A stretch of 64,000 nucleotides of DNA from positions 124,001-188,000 of the forward strand of contig QEYB01000801.1 in assembly GCA_017562135.1 (NCBI GenBank). Direction: 5' to 3'. Positions within the stretch are counted from its first letter, which is position 1. Each line of letters opens with the position of its first letter. The notes under the pieces are model-generated. The model did no database searches, was not told where the DNA came from, and saw only the letters and a list, made by a program, of their open reading frames with translations. Of the stretch, positions 11,601 to 36,798 are shown one piece after another. The position numbers and the translations under genes were made by a program. Origin of the DNA: Dipylidium caninum (Eukaryota > Platyhelminthes > Cestoda > Cyclophyllidea > Dipylidiidae).

Positions 11601-13516
11601 TTTAGACTACTAATAAGCATCGTAGGACAACGTCCAGCAGTCCCCAGTTTACGACATCAATGGCGGTTCGGTGGTAAGGGATGGTTGCGTATTTCCATAG
11701 GCTGTTTAAATCAGCGATAGAGACTAGTAACCATCTGGTATCTCGCCAGGAAAGTGACTAAGTTTGAGATTTGGCACCAAGAAGTGACTCAAAAGCACTC
11801 GCATCTGTGAAAGCGCAGTTAGATCCCGTGGCACATGTCTCACGTATTATAGACAATCGAAGCCAAAATCGCGGAAACCCCGAAGTACGAGAAAATTACC
11901 TGGTTTGGGGTACGTAGTCGTCAAAAAAGAGGAAAAGCGCCTTCTCCGGGGAAAGCCGCAGCCTTTTTCGAATAATCCACATGAATTGTGCAACAGTTAT
12001 GTCATTAGGCACTAGGAACTTATGTTTGTCCAAATCTTCGATTTGCGAGCCTGGGTGGCGTTCTACGATGACCTATTTACAGATGAAGAATAAAAGTAAG
12101 TCGAATAGCGGCAAAAAACAAAACAATGTAATAATCTCGACTTGGCGTCCTGAAAACTGACAAGACATGGAAGTCAACTCATTATTTCAAGATAGGTGGT
12201 AACTAACACAAGACATACAGGGATCCGGTCGGGATACTTTCGCTTAATTTTCGTAGCATCATTCAAGCGCTCATCTATAAACGCAAAAATAACATATAAC
12301 GATGTCGAACGAACCAAACGAACGTGACTCCTTAAAGTTAAATTTCATATCTGGAACACAAGTCAACTTGACTCAAGATGAGCGGATGCAATCTACAATC
12401 ACATAAACAAATTACTGCATAGTATGTCTGTCCGAGAAATAATTGTTACTAAATTTTGGCTTTTTAATCTACCTTATAAGAATAATTAAAATGCCAAAAC
12501 ATTTTTATTACAGTTTATTGCTGATACGTAGCTATCATGTAAAGAAATTCTTTTTGAAACCTTTACGTGCCTCAACGTTGAAGGCTACTTTTATTTAAAA
12601 TCAAATTAGACCACCACAGACAATTTTTCTTTAAGATTCCGCCGGTATGGGCTTGTACTTCTTGCTCCGCGTTTCTATCCCACCTAATGTTTCCACCACC
12701 TATATATAATGCTCCTCCTCCTCCTTTTATTACTATTTATAGCTTGTGACGCGATGGACAACAAGCTTTAAATATTATTTTGACAGGTTGTATTAATCGT
12801 CGCACTAACTTCCACTCTCTTTCCACTCTCCCATTACCCGTTCCAGTTTCATCTATCGGCTCTTAATAGATAATCATGCTAGAATAGATCTCAATTGCGA
12901 ATTTTCTAACAGCGAGCATTACTGAATTGTACGATGACTTTTCATAGTGCATGTTTTAGCCCACCTCATATATACCATTCATCTAGTTCAGATTACTACA
13001 ACCTCCTCCAAGTCACCCAAATATCGTATGTGAAATTTCGGTTATACCAAATATCTGGGTTTAAGCCCTGTTCTTAACATCCATGATCTGAGCAAATCGA
13101 ATTACACTCGTTAGCGGTGAAATAGCCTATAAAGAACGCCGAGGCTAGCACCCGTTAGAGACCCCATTTTCACAGCTATTCAGCTCGAGATTTGGTTGGT
13201 TGTAAGAGTTTGGCATGTAGTTGACATCTTCGTTTCTGACTTCCCTAACTCATGGTGAAAAGAAAAAAGCAAGTTTATTTTCACAGTTAGCGGTTCATAC
13301 AAAAAGAACTGTCGTGATCGTAGGTAGGAATAATTACCTATCATCTTATTTACAGCAACGCGGAAATGAAGCTTAGAATACCGGAGTCGCCAATGCAGGC
13401 AAGATGTCGGCTTACCAAGGGATGTGAGATGTTTAGCACAGTGAGCTCATTCCCACAATTTGAGCAAAGATTCACTGTAATGTATAATAAAGAAGGCGAC
13501 AATCTAGGAAAGCACC

Positions 13517-13522
13517 TTTAAT
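13517..13522 (-). terminator. Probable poly(A) signal ATTAAA of SQOR
   Basis: ATTAAA on the minus strand, about 80 bases beyond the SQOR stop codon; the common single-base variant of the poly(A) signal. Confidence 0.5.
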
Positions 13523-13603
13523 GTCAGAAATAATCTAAAAAGACCACATTGCAATCGAAAGATTAAAAAAAGCGAAAACGACACAGAGTTTTTCTCAGAT
13601 CAG

Positions 13604-29208
<15,605 letters not shown>

Positions 29209-30880
29209 CCCAGGAAAACAAAGGGCTGCGGCGTAAGAGCGGACAAAATTTAGCGTAATTGTAGTTAACAAAGTAGTTTGACGATCCCGCTAAATAAAAT
29301 TAGGAAGAGAAAGTTGGTGAAATCAATGACTGAAAAGCATTAATTCAGCATCAGATAACACACCGGGCCCACCTAATTTGGCTTCTGAACGGCTACTCTA
29401 AGTAACCGCTTTATAAAACCAGGCCCGGCAACCTTGAGACCTAACATTAAAAGGATTGTAGGCTTTAGCAAACTTACCAAATAGCACTCATATATGTAAG
29501 GCTCATATCCAATGCAACGTGACATTATATTACCATTTTTTATTTGCTGATTTAGTGTGTTTTTGAAAAGTAACGTAAAATTACATTTGTTGTACCTTAC
29601 TCGAGTTTAGTCTCTGGATCTGTAACGTATATTTTTGCGTTAACGCATTTAACATGCAATAAATATTAGACAATAATATTGAACCTTCAACAAGGCATAC
29701 GAAAGGTTTTTAGTTAAAATCGCGAACATCTTACACTATAGACCGTGACACACTTGCCTTCTACTAATATATTTCCAAAACACCAAATATCCACTACGCC
29801 GAAGTCCTTCTTTCCTCGAAACCCACATCCTAGATTGATTAGAAACCTACTACACTTAAAATACTATCTGCCCTGGTTCTATTGAAGACTTCTGCAGCTG
29901 GCGTTTCGCTAACCTGTGGTACAGTAGTGATCTTAGACGTAACCGGACACCCACACCACAACTACATTTTCCGAACTTAGGAGGGCATGACCCAGCAACT
30001 AACAACTCAACTTTATATCTTTTGATGCGGAACAGTCAATAGTAACAACGAAATAGTTATCAATGTTCCAACACTCACTTCCCTCCGTTCTTTTGGTACT
30101 TTCAATACTTTTGCAGGATATATTCAAGCACTATTAATTCGGACCGGATTCGTACCTGAACAACGAAACACAAGATATGGGAAAGGAAGTCAACAAGATC
30201 TCATCGTCATACTTGTCTTTTATCTTACAAACATTCATACACAAGGAGTAACTGTGACATTTCATCAGCTTTACATTCATACACAGGCATCAAGTGTTTG
30301 CACATGCACAAACAACATTTGTTGACCAACATGAGCGTCACACGCATGCGCCCGAGTTGGTGCCACAAGTGAGAAAAGGGTTGGGTGGCGGAAGCCTCAA
30401 ATGGTGAAGGCGATGACAAACTAGGCGAACAAACACATCTCTTATTTACATTTCTTCCTCCCCTTTAGGTTCCGGGTGGAGTGAGAAAATTTGGGAATAT
30501 GCGGAGGAGATTTCTTCAGGGAGGGAGACGAGGTGCAAAGGGAGGTAGACGAGCCAAAAGTTGAGCGGGTTAAGAATAGACATAGTGCTTTTTACAGAGC
30601 ACTGTGAACTGTTCCTCGTTAAAATAGCACTCTAAAAAAGAACAAAAGAAGTGATTTGAGACAGTGCCAGACTGCCGATTATATCCGATTATTAGTGAAA
30701 GCACAAGTTCTTATAAATCAGGGTAGTCGGTCATGCTCCGTGAACTTTAACTCGGAATGCAGTGTGATGAAAAATATGTTTGATAATTTTGCCTCTGTCA
30801 CCCTAGTCACCAGGTCTCAGTGACGAACAGACTCGTCCTGAAGTCAGTATAAGGAAAGTAGGATGACAGTATCAACTTTC

Positions 30881-30940
30881 CTAGCCATTTAGATGGCGGC
30901 AAATTTTGAAAAGTGCTTGGCTAAAAAGGGACGAACCATC
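30881..30940. repeat. Diverged direct repeat, copy A
   Basis: About 58 bases matching 32205-32264 at roughly three in four positions by eye. The shared core includes CGGCAA, TTTTG, CTTG and GAACCAT in the same order. Flanks do not obviously align, as expected for an old dispersed repeat. Confidence 0.45.
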
Positions 30941-32204
30941 CTTCATAACTTTTGATCAGCATGCCTTTTAAGCACAAATAGCGATGTGTGGATTTATAAC
31001 GCGATTTCCCGAGATTCGTGGTGGAGAAAGCTCATAGCACTTAACAGGTCTAGAAAATGATGTCTACAACTCTTGAGAACGCAGACGATTGGGAGACACG
31101 CAGAACGAATGAAGAGAAATTTGAAATTTTCCATTTCACTTTGTAACAGCCACGATTAGCCGCTAACCCCTCAGTAGAAAAACGTGAACATTGAAATCTC
31201 TAAATTGGTTTAAAAAATCATCAATAGACACTAATTAACAAAATCGCCGTCTGTTTCAAGGTCGAAGGACTTTAAAGTAATCTCTTCGTTAAGGTCAAGC
31301 ACGATCTGGCTGTAGTAATCAAAAGTGAAAGGCACATTCCTCCACTCTAACAACCAACCCCTAAGACTCTTTTTATCATCACAAATTTGGATAAAGCAAG
31401 TTGCAATTACGTTGGATGAATAGAAAGAAATATATATCATAATGAAGAGGAAAGAGTAATTATCATTAGAAGTCACTTAAGGTCATTGATACATGACAGA
31501 ATTAAGGGTTAGAATAAACAGCTCGCATACACCAAGAGGATCTCAACCGAAGACAATCTCAGATGGCAGTGAAACAGTGGTAAGGAGATAGCAATTCAAA
31601 TTTAGACAGAATTGGATAAAAAAGAAAGCTAACATTCAACTTCTCCGAATTAGGAACTAGGTCTGTCCACCTTTTGATCATTAGCATCTTCTTTACAGTG
31701 CTACTCGAAAGTTGGTATTCTAACCCGAGGATAATCAGTGTATCGAAATGCGGCAAGCATTTCGTAATGCGGTTGGAGTTAGAATGGGCTGGAGGAAAGG
31801 AGTCTATCCCTTTATGAGTCCGCTCCTACTGTTCCAAAATTGATCGCCTTTTTCAAGTGTATAAACGAAAGGAGTTCATGACATTGACAAGAGGAACGAA
31901 GTCACCATGGATTCGCAAGTTGGAGCGAAAAATTACGATGGGATATTTCAACAATGGCAAGTAAATTTGTACTTCACACTTTCTTTTACAAAATAGAAAA
32001 CGTGTTTACACTTGTGCCAGTATAATCACGATTAACGTATAAGATGGAGCACAACAACATTCTAATTCAAATGAGTACTCCTATGACTGAATGAAGTCCT
32101 TGTGTGCCTTTATAACCTGTTCTTAACATTCACTAATTACATAAATGGTCAACAGGTTTTAACTGGGACCACTTTCAAGTAACACAAAGCGTGTATGCAA
32201 AGTG

Positions 32205-32264
32205 CTACCGTTTAAGGTGACGGCAAGTTTTGCAAAATCCTTGACTAGAAAGGAAAGAACCATT
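32205..32264. repeat. Diverged direct repeat, copy B
   Basis: Partner of the repeat at 30881-30940, same orientation, 1.3 kb away. It lies in the presumed 3' flank of the TCF20/RAI1-like gene. Confidence 0.45.
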
Positions 32265-32312
32265 AACAGGTAAACAAAAAAACAATACAAACTGGCCTGT
32301 GTGCTTTAAGTC

Positions 32313-32318
32313 TTTAAT
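32313..32318 (-). terminator. Possible poly(A) signal ATTAAA of the TCF20/RAI1-like gene
   Basis: ATTAAA on the minus strand about 130 bases past the stop codon at 32451. No canonical AATAAA is closer. Confidence 0.4.
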
Positions 32319-32450
32319 CTAGCCAGACTTTTGGTGATAAATGGACTGCTGTATTTGGCTAATATAATGCTATACATCACGTCACACATACGTGATATGA
32401 GAAAATCAAGATGCCAACTAGTACAGACTGAGAACGTCCGGAAAAACCAG

Positions 32451-32750
32451 TTAATGGAAATCAGAGTCAACAAAAAGACCTGTCGATGTTGGGAAGGAAC
32501 TAGTTAAGCGATCCCACACTTGTAAGGGCACATTACGGAGTCGGACAAAAGCGTCTGCACCACGAAATGCATGGTGGGGAACGACACAAAGGGGGTCGCA
32601 ATGAATGCATTTAGATTTTGCAGGTTCTGAGACAATCAAAGGGGGGGGCGACGTACCGGCTAAACGAGCACAATTGTAGTGATAGCAGAGGTTACAGCCA
32701 CGATTTCGGCAACTCAGAATGGCCCCGAACTTCTTGCAGTGCGAGCAAAC
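32451..32750 (-). CDS. TCF20/RAI1-like gene, last exon, PHD half of the finger
   Basis: Acceptor TTTGTGCCAG; 99 codons and [22 protein letters not shown] and YHYNCA are zinc-ligand blocks of the extended PHD finger; KCIHCDPLC could supply the last pair. An eight-C run (on this strand) follows the [10 protein letters not shown] block, and a GT donor at GCCG|GTACGT is an alternative exon end, so the last 60 residues are less certain. Confidence 0.75.
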   Translation of the reverse strand, partial: VCSHCKKFGAILSCRNRGCNLCYHYNCARLAGTSPPPLIVSEPAKSKCIHCDPLCVVPHHAFRGADAFVRLRNVPLQVWDRLTSSFPTSTGLFVDSDFH

Positions 32751-35700
32751 CTGGCACAAAGAGGGAAAGAGCAAATAAAATCAATGGTCAGTGGAGGAAA
32801 GGCTCGTATTTAAAAAGTCGGGACACAGAAATGCTATATTTTTAACATGACACTGTCCATAATTCCTCAATAATTAAACGTTAAAATCAAACACAGATGC
32901 ATCGACGTGAATGGCGGTCATACTGCGAAAATTTCGGCTGCTCAATAATATATAGGTTTAACAGAGACTGTCAAAAGTTCAGAGACGGCACAATGTAGTC
33001 TCTGGGTGACCTAACCACGAAAACCGACGATTGCCGAGATAGCTAACCTAGTCCACGATATTTCAACTTACCTGTCTACATGACTATTGGGGCAGAACGT
33101 TCGTAAAATCATTCTGTCGTTCGAACTTAAAATGGACATCTCTCTCAATGGACTTAAAAAATGGATTCACCACTGAAAACACGTATCATCACAAGTTGGG
33201 TCACGACTTGAAACTACGTCTATATTTCATTTTTAATTGGATCATGAAGCATGGCCTGGTGCAGTGAAACATTTTTATAAGCTAAACAAATTTATCCCAT
33301 TTTTGAATCAAAATTAACGTAAGAACAAGAGAAGCCTGTAGCCTTATCACCGCAGATGACGAAGTTAAACAGGCTATCATAAGATGACTCAGCCATCTTG
33401 ACAAATCCCTCATTGTCAAGGATGCCTCCCAGTTATTAGCTAAAGGCCAGCGAAAAGGAAGTATTAGAAATTAGTGATAGTTTCTATCCACAGACTTTCG
33501 CCCCACTCACGTGTGGACTCGAAAGTGATGGGTGGAGGGTATATTTCGAAGCAGTTTCAATAGGGCTCGTTTGTCTCGATCAGCGATTGCGAAAATTAAA
33601 TTACTTCCTAAGTACATTAGTAGCTTCTGATTCATGCAGTAACATAAACGGGAGGCTTGAGGTCGAGCTGAGCCTTATCCAATCGTGACAACCTACGATC
33701 ACCACTACCTGACCTCGCCGCTCGACATTCGACTAACCGGTCACGAATCTCCTAATTTCGTAATTTTAACTCCAGCTGGATGGTAGGACACATAACGGAC
33801 GCTATTTACCTCCAAGATTTTGAGAACGTGTGGGAATGTTGGGTGTTAGCTCACACAAAATCTTCTGTCGTATGCTAATGGTAAAAAACACAAAAATGTC
33901 AAAAATTTAAGTCTAACCATTCTACCGATTGTGGATCAATACCCAAAACTTCTTGAAAGCGCACTTCAATAAAACCGGAAAACCCAGTCAACTTCAATAA
34001 AAAAATCTCCCAATTACCTAAATAAGAAATGAGAACAATCCGCGATATTTTAGGAGTAACTTGAGTATGGAGAGTTAAAACGCGCTTTAATTAGGACGTT
34101 TGAGAAGATAATGCTGGGAGCAGTAAAAAAAGTCGAAAGTGTACTTAACTTTGTGCACATATAAACCGAAATAATTCATTTACGTATTCCACGACCAGTC
34201 TAAATCCAACATTCTAACTCTAAACTTCATTATAATAACACGTACTTTGCGCAAATCGGACATAGTAGGATGAAAATGGATTGCAGCAAGGCGCTAAAAC
34301 CAGACCAAGATAAAAGATTAGACTAACCGTTTCCAGGGCCATAGTGACAGCATCATCAAGTCCTGCGATCCTTCCGTCTCCTTGAATATTAGTCCCTGGA
34401 GCCCAGAGCAAACATTCAAAGATGGAACCACACTTCTCCCTCCCTTCCAATCCGATTGGCCTCCAAATGGGTGTCACCATCGGCCGATACCACTGCCCCC
34501 TCCATACTCGTCGATGCCGTGGTCCCCTTTCTACTCTTTCCCAGCCTCCTTTTTGCCTGAGGAGACGGTGAAGTTTGCTGAACACTTCGGATAGAAATGC
34601 TGCCTCCGGCTGGGGGAGAAATTGCTTTGATTATGAGGCGTAATGATGGTGAGGGTGCAAAACGTGCCTGAGTAGAGGGAGTAAGGAAATAGGGACCATA
34701 AAGGGGCCCCAAACGCAAGAAAGACGGTGCTTCGGCGCAAAAAAGGCAGCGCCAAGAGGGACAAGCCGATTCACTATAACCTTCCGGTAGGCGAACGTCA
34801 CGGACGCTTGCACCCGGTCTTAGCGAGGGTTTATAGTGCGAAGAGGCGAAGAAAGCTTGTAGCTCAGAGGATAAAGAAAATTTACTGATTAGCGATTGGT
34901 GGCTTGCAGTTCCACCAGAGGAGGCACCGACGTTAGGAGCCGCTGACGACCGCAAAATTGGGCAGTTTATTTTCTCGTCAGTGGTGATTGCTGGATTAAT
35001 TACATGTGCTGAGCGTACTGTACGTTGCTCATTCGGCTGGAGAAGCTGGGATGATGTTGTGGTGGCCACCGATGTTGAAGATTGACAAAGGCAAAAGTAT
35101 GGAGATTTTAGATAACGCCGGTGCGTATTGATCTCAGCAACATTGACATTAGCACTAGCTTTGTTGCCGCAGGAGTTAGTCCCGCGGTTGCTACGCTTCC
35201 TTGCCGCCGATTTTCTAAAGAGGGAACAGAAGGGAATTAGATTCAGTGGAAAATGAAGTAGAGCACTTTAAATGATTTACTTTTGAGCGTTTTCCTCCGC
35301 TCTTTTAAGAATAAGAGATCTTTTGCCTCCGGTTTCGAATTCAGAGTCATCACCCCGTGACCACCGTTTTTTTTGAAGACGCTTTCTTTTCGCGGTGGTT
35401 TTGCGCGCCGTTTTTTTGGCGGTAGTCACGTGCGTTATTTCAACCGCTTCGTTAGGAACGGCTACCGGAGATGGCACTTTTGTCCGCTCGGTGCAATCGA
35501 CTTGGTCAATAGTTTTAAGGGGAGACTGCATAGACTGCTTGATGGGAGAAGCAACATGAGGTAAAATTAAAGTAACAGGCATCTTTTCCAACACCGGCAA
35601 CCCATTCGACCGTTGAGTTGACTGTGCTGTTCCGAGATCTGTGACAAACATATCCGAGCTGGCAGCATTGGAAGATGAGGAGGACGACGTAGTACTTGAG

Positions 35701-36182
35701 GTCGAGTCACTGGAAGCACAGATACGTTCTTCGTATTGTTTTGAAGCTAAGACGGGAGCATTTTGGTAAGATGAAAAGGCAATATTGGGTGGGTTGATCG
35801 ATGTATTACTGGAGACGTCCTCTTCCATTATTATAGGGGGAGCGGGGGAGGGGCGTGAGGATGCATTGGAGATGGAAGAGTGGGCAGGAGAGATGCTAGC
35901 AGGGGAGAGAGCTGGCGGGAGGGGAGAATTCCCACCACGGTTTTTTTTCACAGACACGTAAAGCGATTCAAGGCAATTTTCTTCGCTGTTCCTAGCGAAT
36001 TTAGAAGGCGACTTAGTAAGTGATGGGGCTGCGATCTCACAATAACTAGCAGATGATTTCTGTACAAAAGGCTGGTTCAAACCATCTCTTTGATGAATAA
36101 TGTCCAATTCTTTTCTTTTTCGCCCAACTAGTTCCTTGGAATCGATAAGATTACTATGTATTACTGTACGAACCCTATCCAT
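32451..36182 (-). CDS. TCF20/RAI1-like nuclear protein with C-terminal extended PHD finger, frame-disrupted
   Basis: Three exons, 35281-36182, 34328-35214 and 32451-32750, give a protein of about 695 residues if one extra base is skipped. The N-terminal 300 residues are low-complexity: GRKRK near residue 20, Ser-rich 157-176, and a basic stretch [19 protein letters not shown] at about 255-273 that should be a nuclear localisation signal. From about residue 455, [20 protein letters not shown] opens an extended PHD (C2HC plus PHD) module. It continues with [39 protein letters not shown] and a final C-x2-C pair. This order matches the C-terminal chromatin-binding module of TCF20 and RAI1. Between EVWFH and ECLLW the frame shifts by +1 at CTT-TGA (34416-34421). 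Exon lengths confirm exactly one surplus base. It could be an indel error, a recent pseudogene or a programmed shift. The orthology call rests on the finger only. Confidence 0.72.
34328..35214 (-). CDS. TCF20/RAI1-like gene, exon 2, with frameshift
   Basis: Acceptor TTCCCTCTTTAG; begins in phase with [14 protein letters not shown], reaches [10 protein letters not shown] and EVWFHL, then meets TGA at 34416-34418. The +1 frame continues [20 protein letters not shown] and ends ALET at ACG|GTTAGT. The length is one base more than the phases on either side allow, which independently supports a single-base excess. Confidence 0.75.
35281..36182 (-). CDS. TCF20/RAI1-like gene, exon 1
   Basis: ATG at 36182, 300 codons plus two bases, donor AA|GTAAAT. 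Composition is Ser, Pro and Lys rich, typical of disordered nuclear proteins, with an SPSPAPP-like proline cluster, a serine run and a basic cluster near the end. The 66-base intron that follows is very short. Confidence 0.78.
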
Positions 36183-36490
36183 TTTCCATGTGAAATACTG
36201 TTATAACGAAAATGCACGAATCGAATTGGTGCACACCAATAGGGTGTTCCAGCCAATCAGGTAAGAGTCTTTCAGCACCGTCGGTTAAATCAAATCGCGC
36301 AACTAATGATTGAGTATTTAGTGCATGAAAACATCAATTACATGTTATTACAAGACACCGTTTAACTCTGGCTTCTCTTTTCGTTAAATGCGTTGTACCT
36401 GTTAAAATTTGCGCAATTGTAGCTTACTAAAGGTATTATTATAATTACCGGATTGATACTGTAGGATATTAAACGCCATTTTGAAGTGGT

Positions 36491-36496
36491 TTTATT
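36491..36496 (-). terminator. AATAAA immediately after the 36499-36798 ORF
   Basis: Canonical hexamer two bases after the TGA. Very close for a functional poly(A) signal, so it may be coincidental in AT-rich DNA. Confidence 0.25.
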
Positions 36497-36498
36497 TA

Positions 36499-36798
36499 TC
36501 ATCGATCTGAATCGCCTTTTACTTGCTTCTCTGATGATTTGACCAATGAAATATCCAACGCCTTCCGCTTTCGGCCTATCGCATTGGACACCGCGACCGT
36601 AGCTTTTAACCCCATCGTCTTCACGCTTGGTTTTGTTGAGCTTGGTATGGTACCAAGGCTGCTACGAAGGCTTATTGGAGCTAAACCTTTATACCGATGT
36701 TGGATGGATGTTTCTACATGTTCGCGTACACTTATGACATTTCGCTTCAGAGGAAGTGTATAAAGGTTTACTGTGGACGATGCCGAGGCAAAGGTCAT
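36499..36798 (-). CDS. Unidentified 99-residue ORF sharing a GRKRK-x-LDI motif with the next gene
   Basis: ATG at 36798, TGA at 36499-36501, and AATAAA (36491-36496) two bases beyond the stop. The frame contains NAIGRKRKALDIS near its end; the TCF20/RAI1-like gene, 0.3 kb downstream on the same strand, has [13 protein letters not shown] near its start. It might be an alternative or duplicated 5' exon, a fragment of a paralogue, or a chance basic motif. No domain recognised. Confidence 0.3.
   Translation of the reverse strand: MTFASASSTVNLYTLPLKRNVISVREHVETSIQHRYKGLAPISLRSSLGTIPSSTKPSVKTMGLKATVAVSNAIGRKRKALDISLVKSSEKQVKGDSDR

Larger units (their letters stand above)
4306..13516. other. Intergenic region between convergent RSPH3 and SQOR genes
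   Basis: About 9 kb with no gene I can support. The 5' part (4.7-5.7 kb) holds minus-strand frames that look protein-like but are broken, listed separately. The remainder has scattered open frames up to 139 residues (for example plus strand 6338-6757) without recognisable motifs. It could contain decayed repeats, but I see no terminal repeats or transposase motifs. Confidence 0.55.
29209..32450. other. Intergenic region between SQOR 5' end and the TCF20/RAI1-like gene
   Basis: Three kilobases between two minus-strand genes. It must hold the SQOR promoter and the 3' UTR of the next gene, but I see no clear core promoter motif. One copy of a diverged repeat lies at 30881-30940 and the other at 32205-32264. 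Confidence 0.5.

Noticed and set aside
12590..12720. Minus-strand C-terminus-like peptide VETLGGIETRSKKYKPIPAES with TAA, followed by AATAAA
   Set aside because: It looks like a gene end, but SQOR already has a fitting last exon at 13604-13664 and no other minus-strand exons were found that could splice to it. Phase does not match SQOR exon 9.
34382..34594. Plus-strand ORF and other overlapping frames over the PHD finger exon
   Set aside because: They are shadows of the minus-strand coding exon, which has zinc-ligand motifs and valid splice sites.
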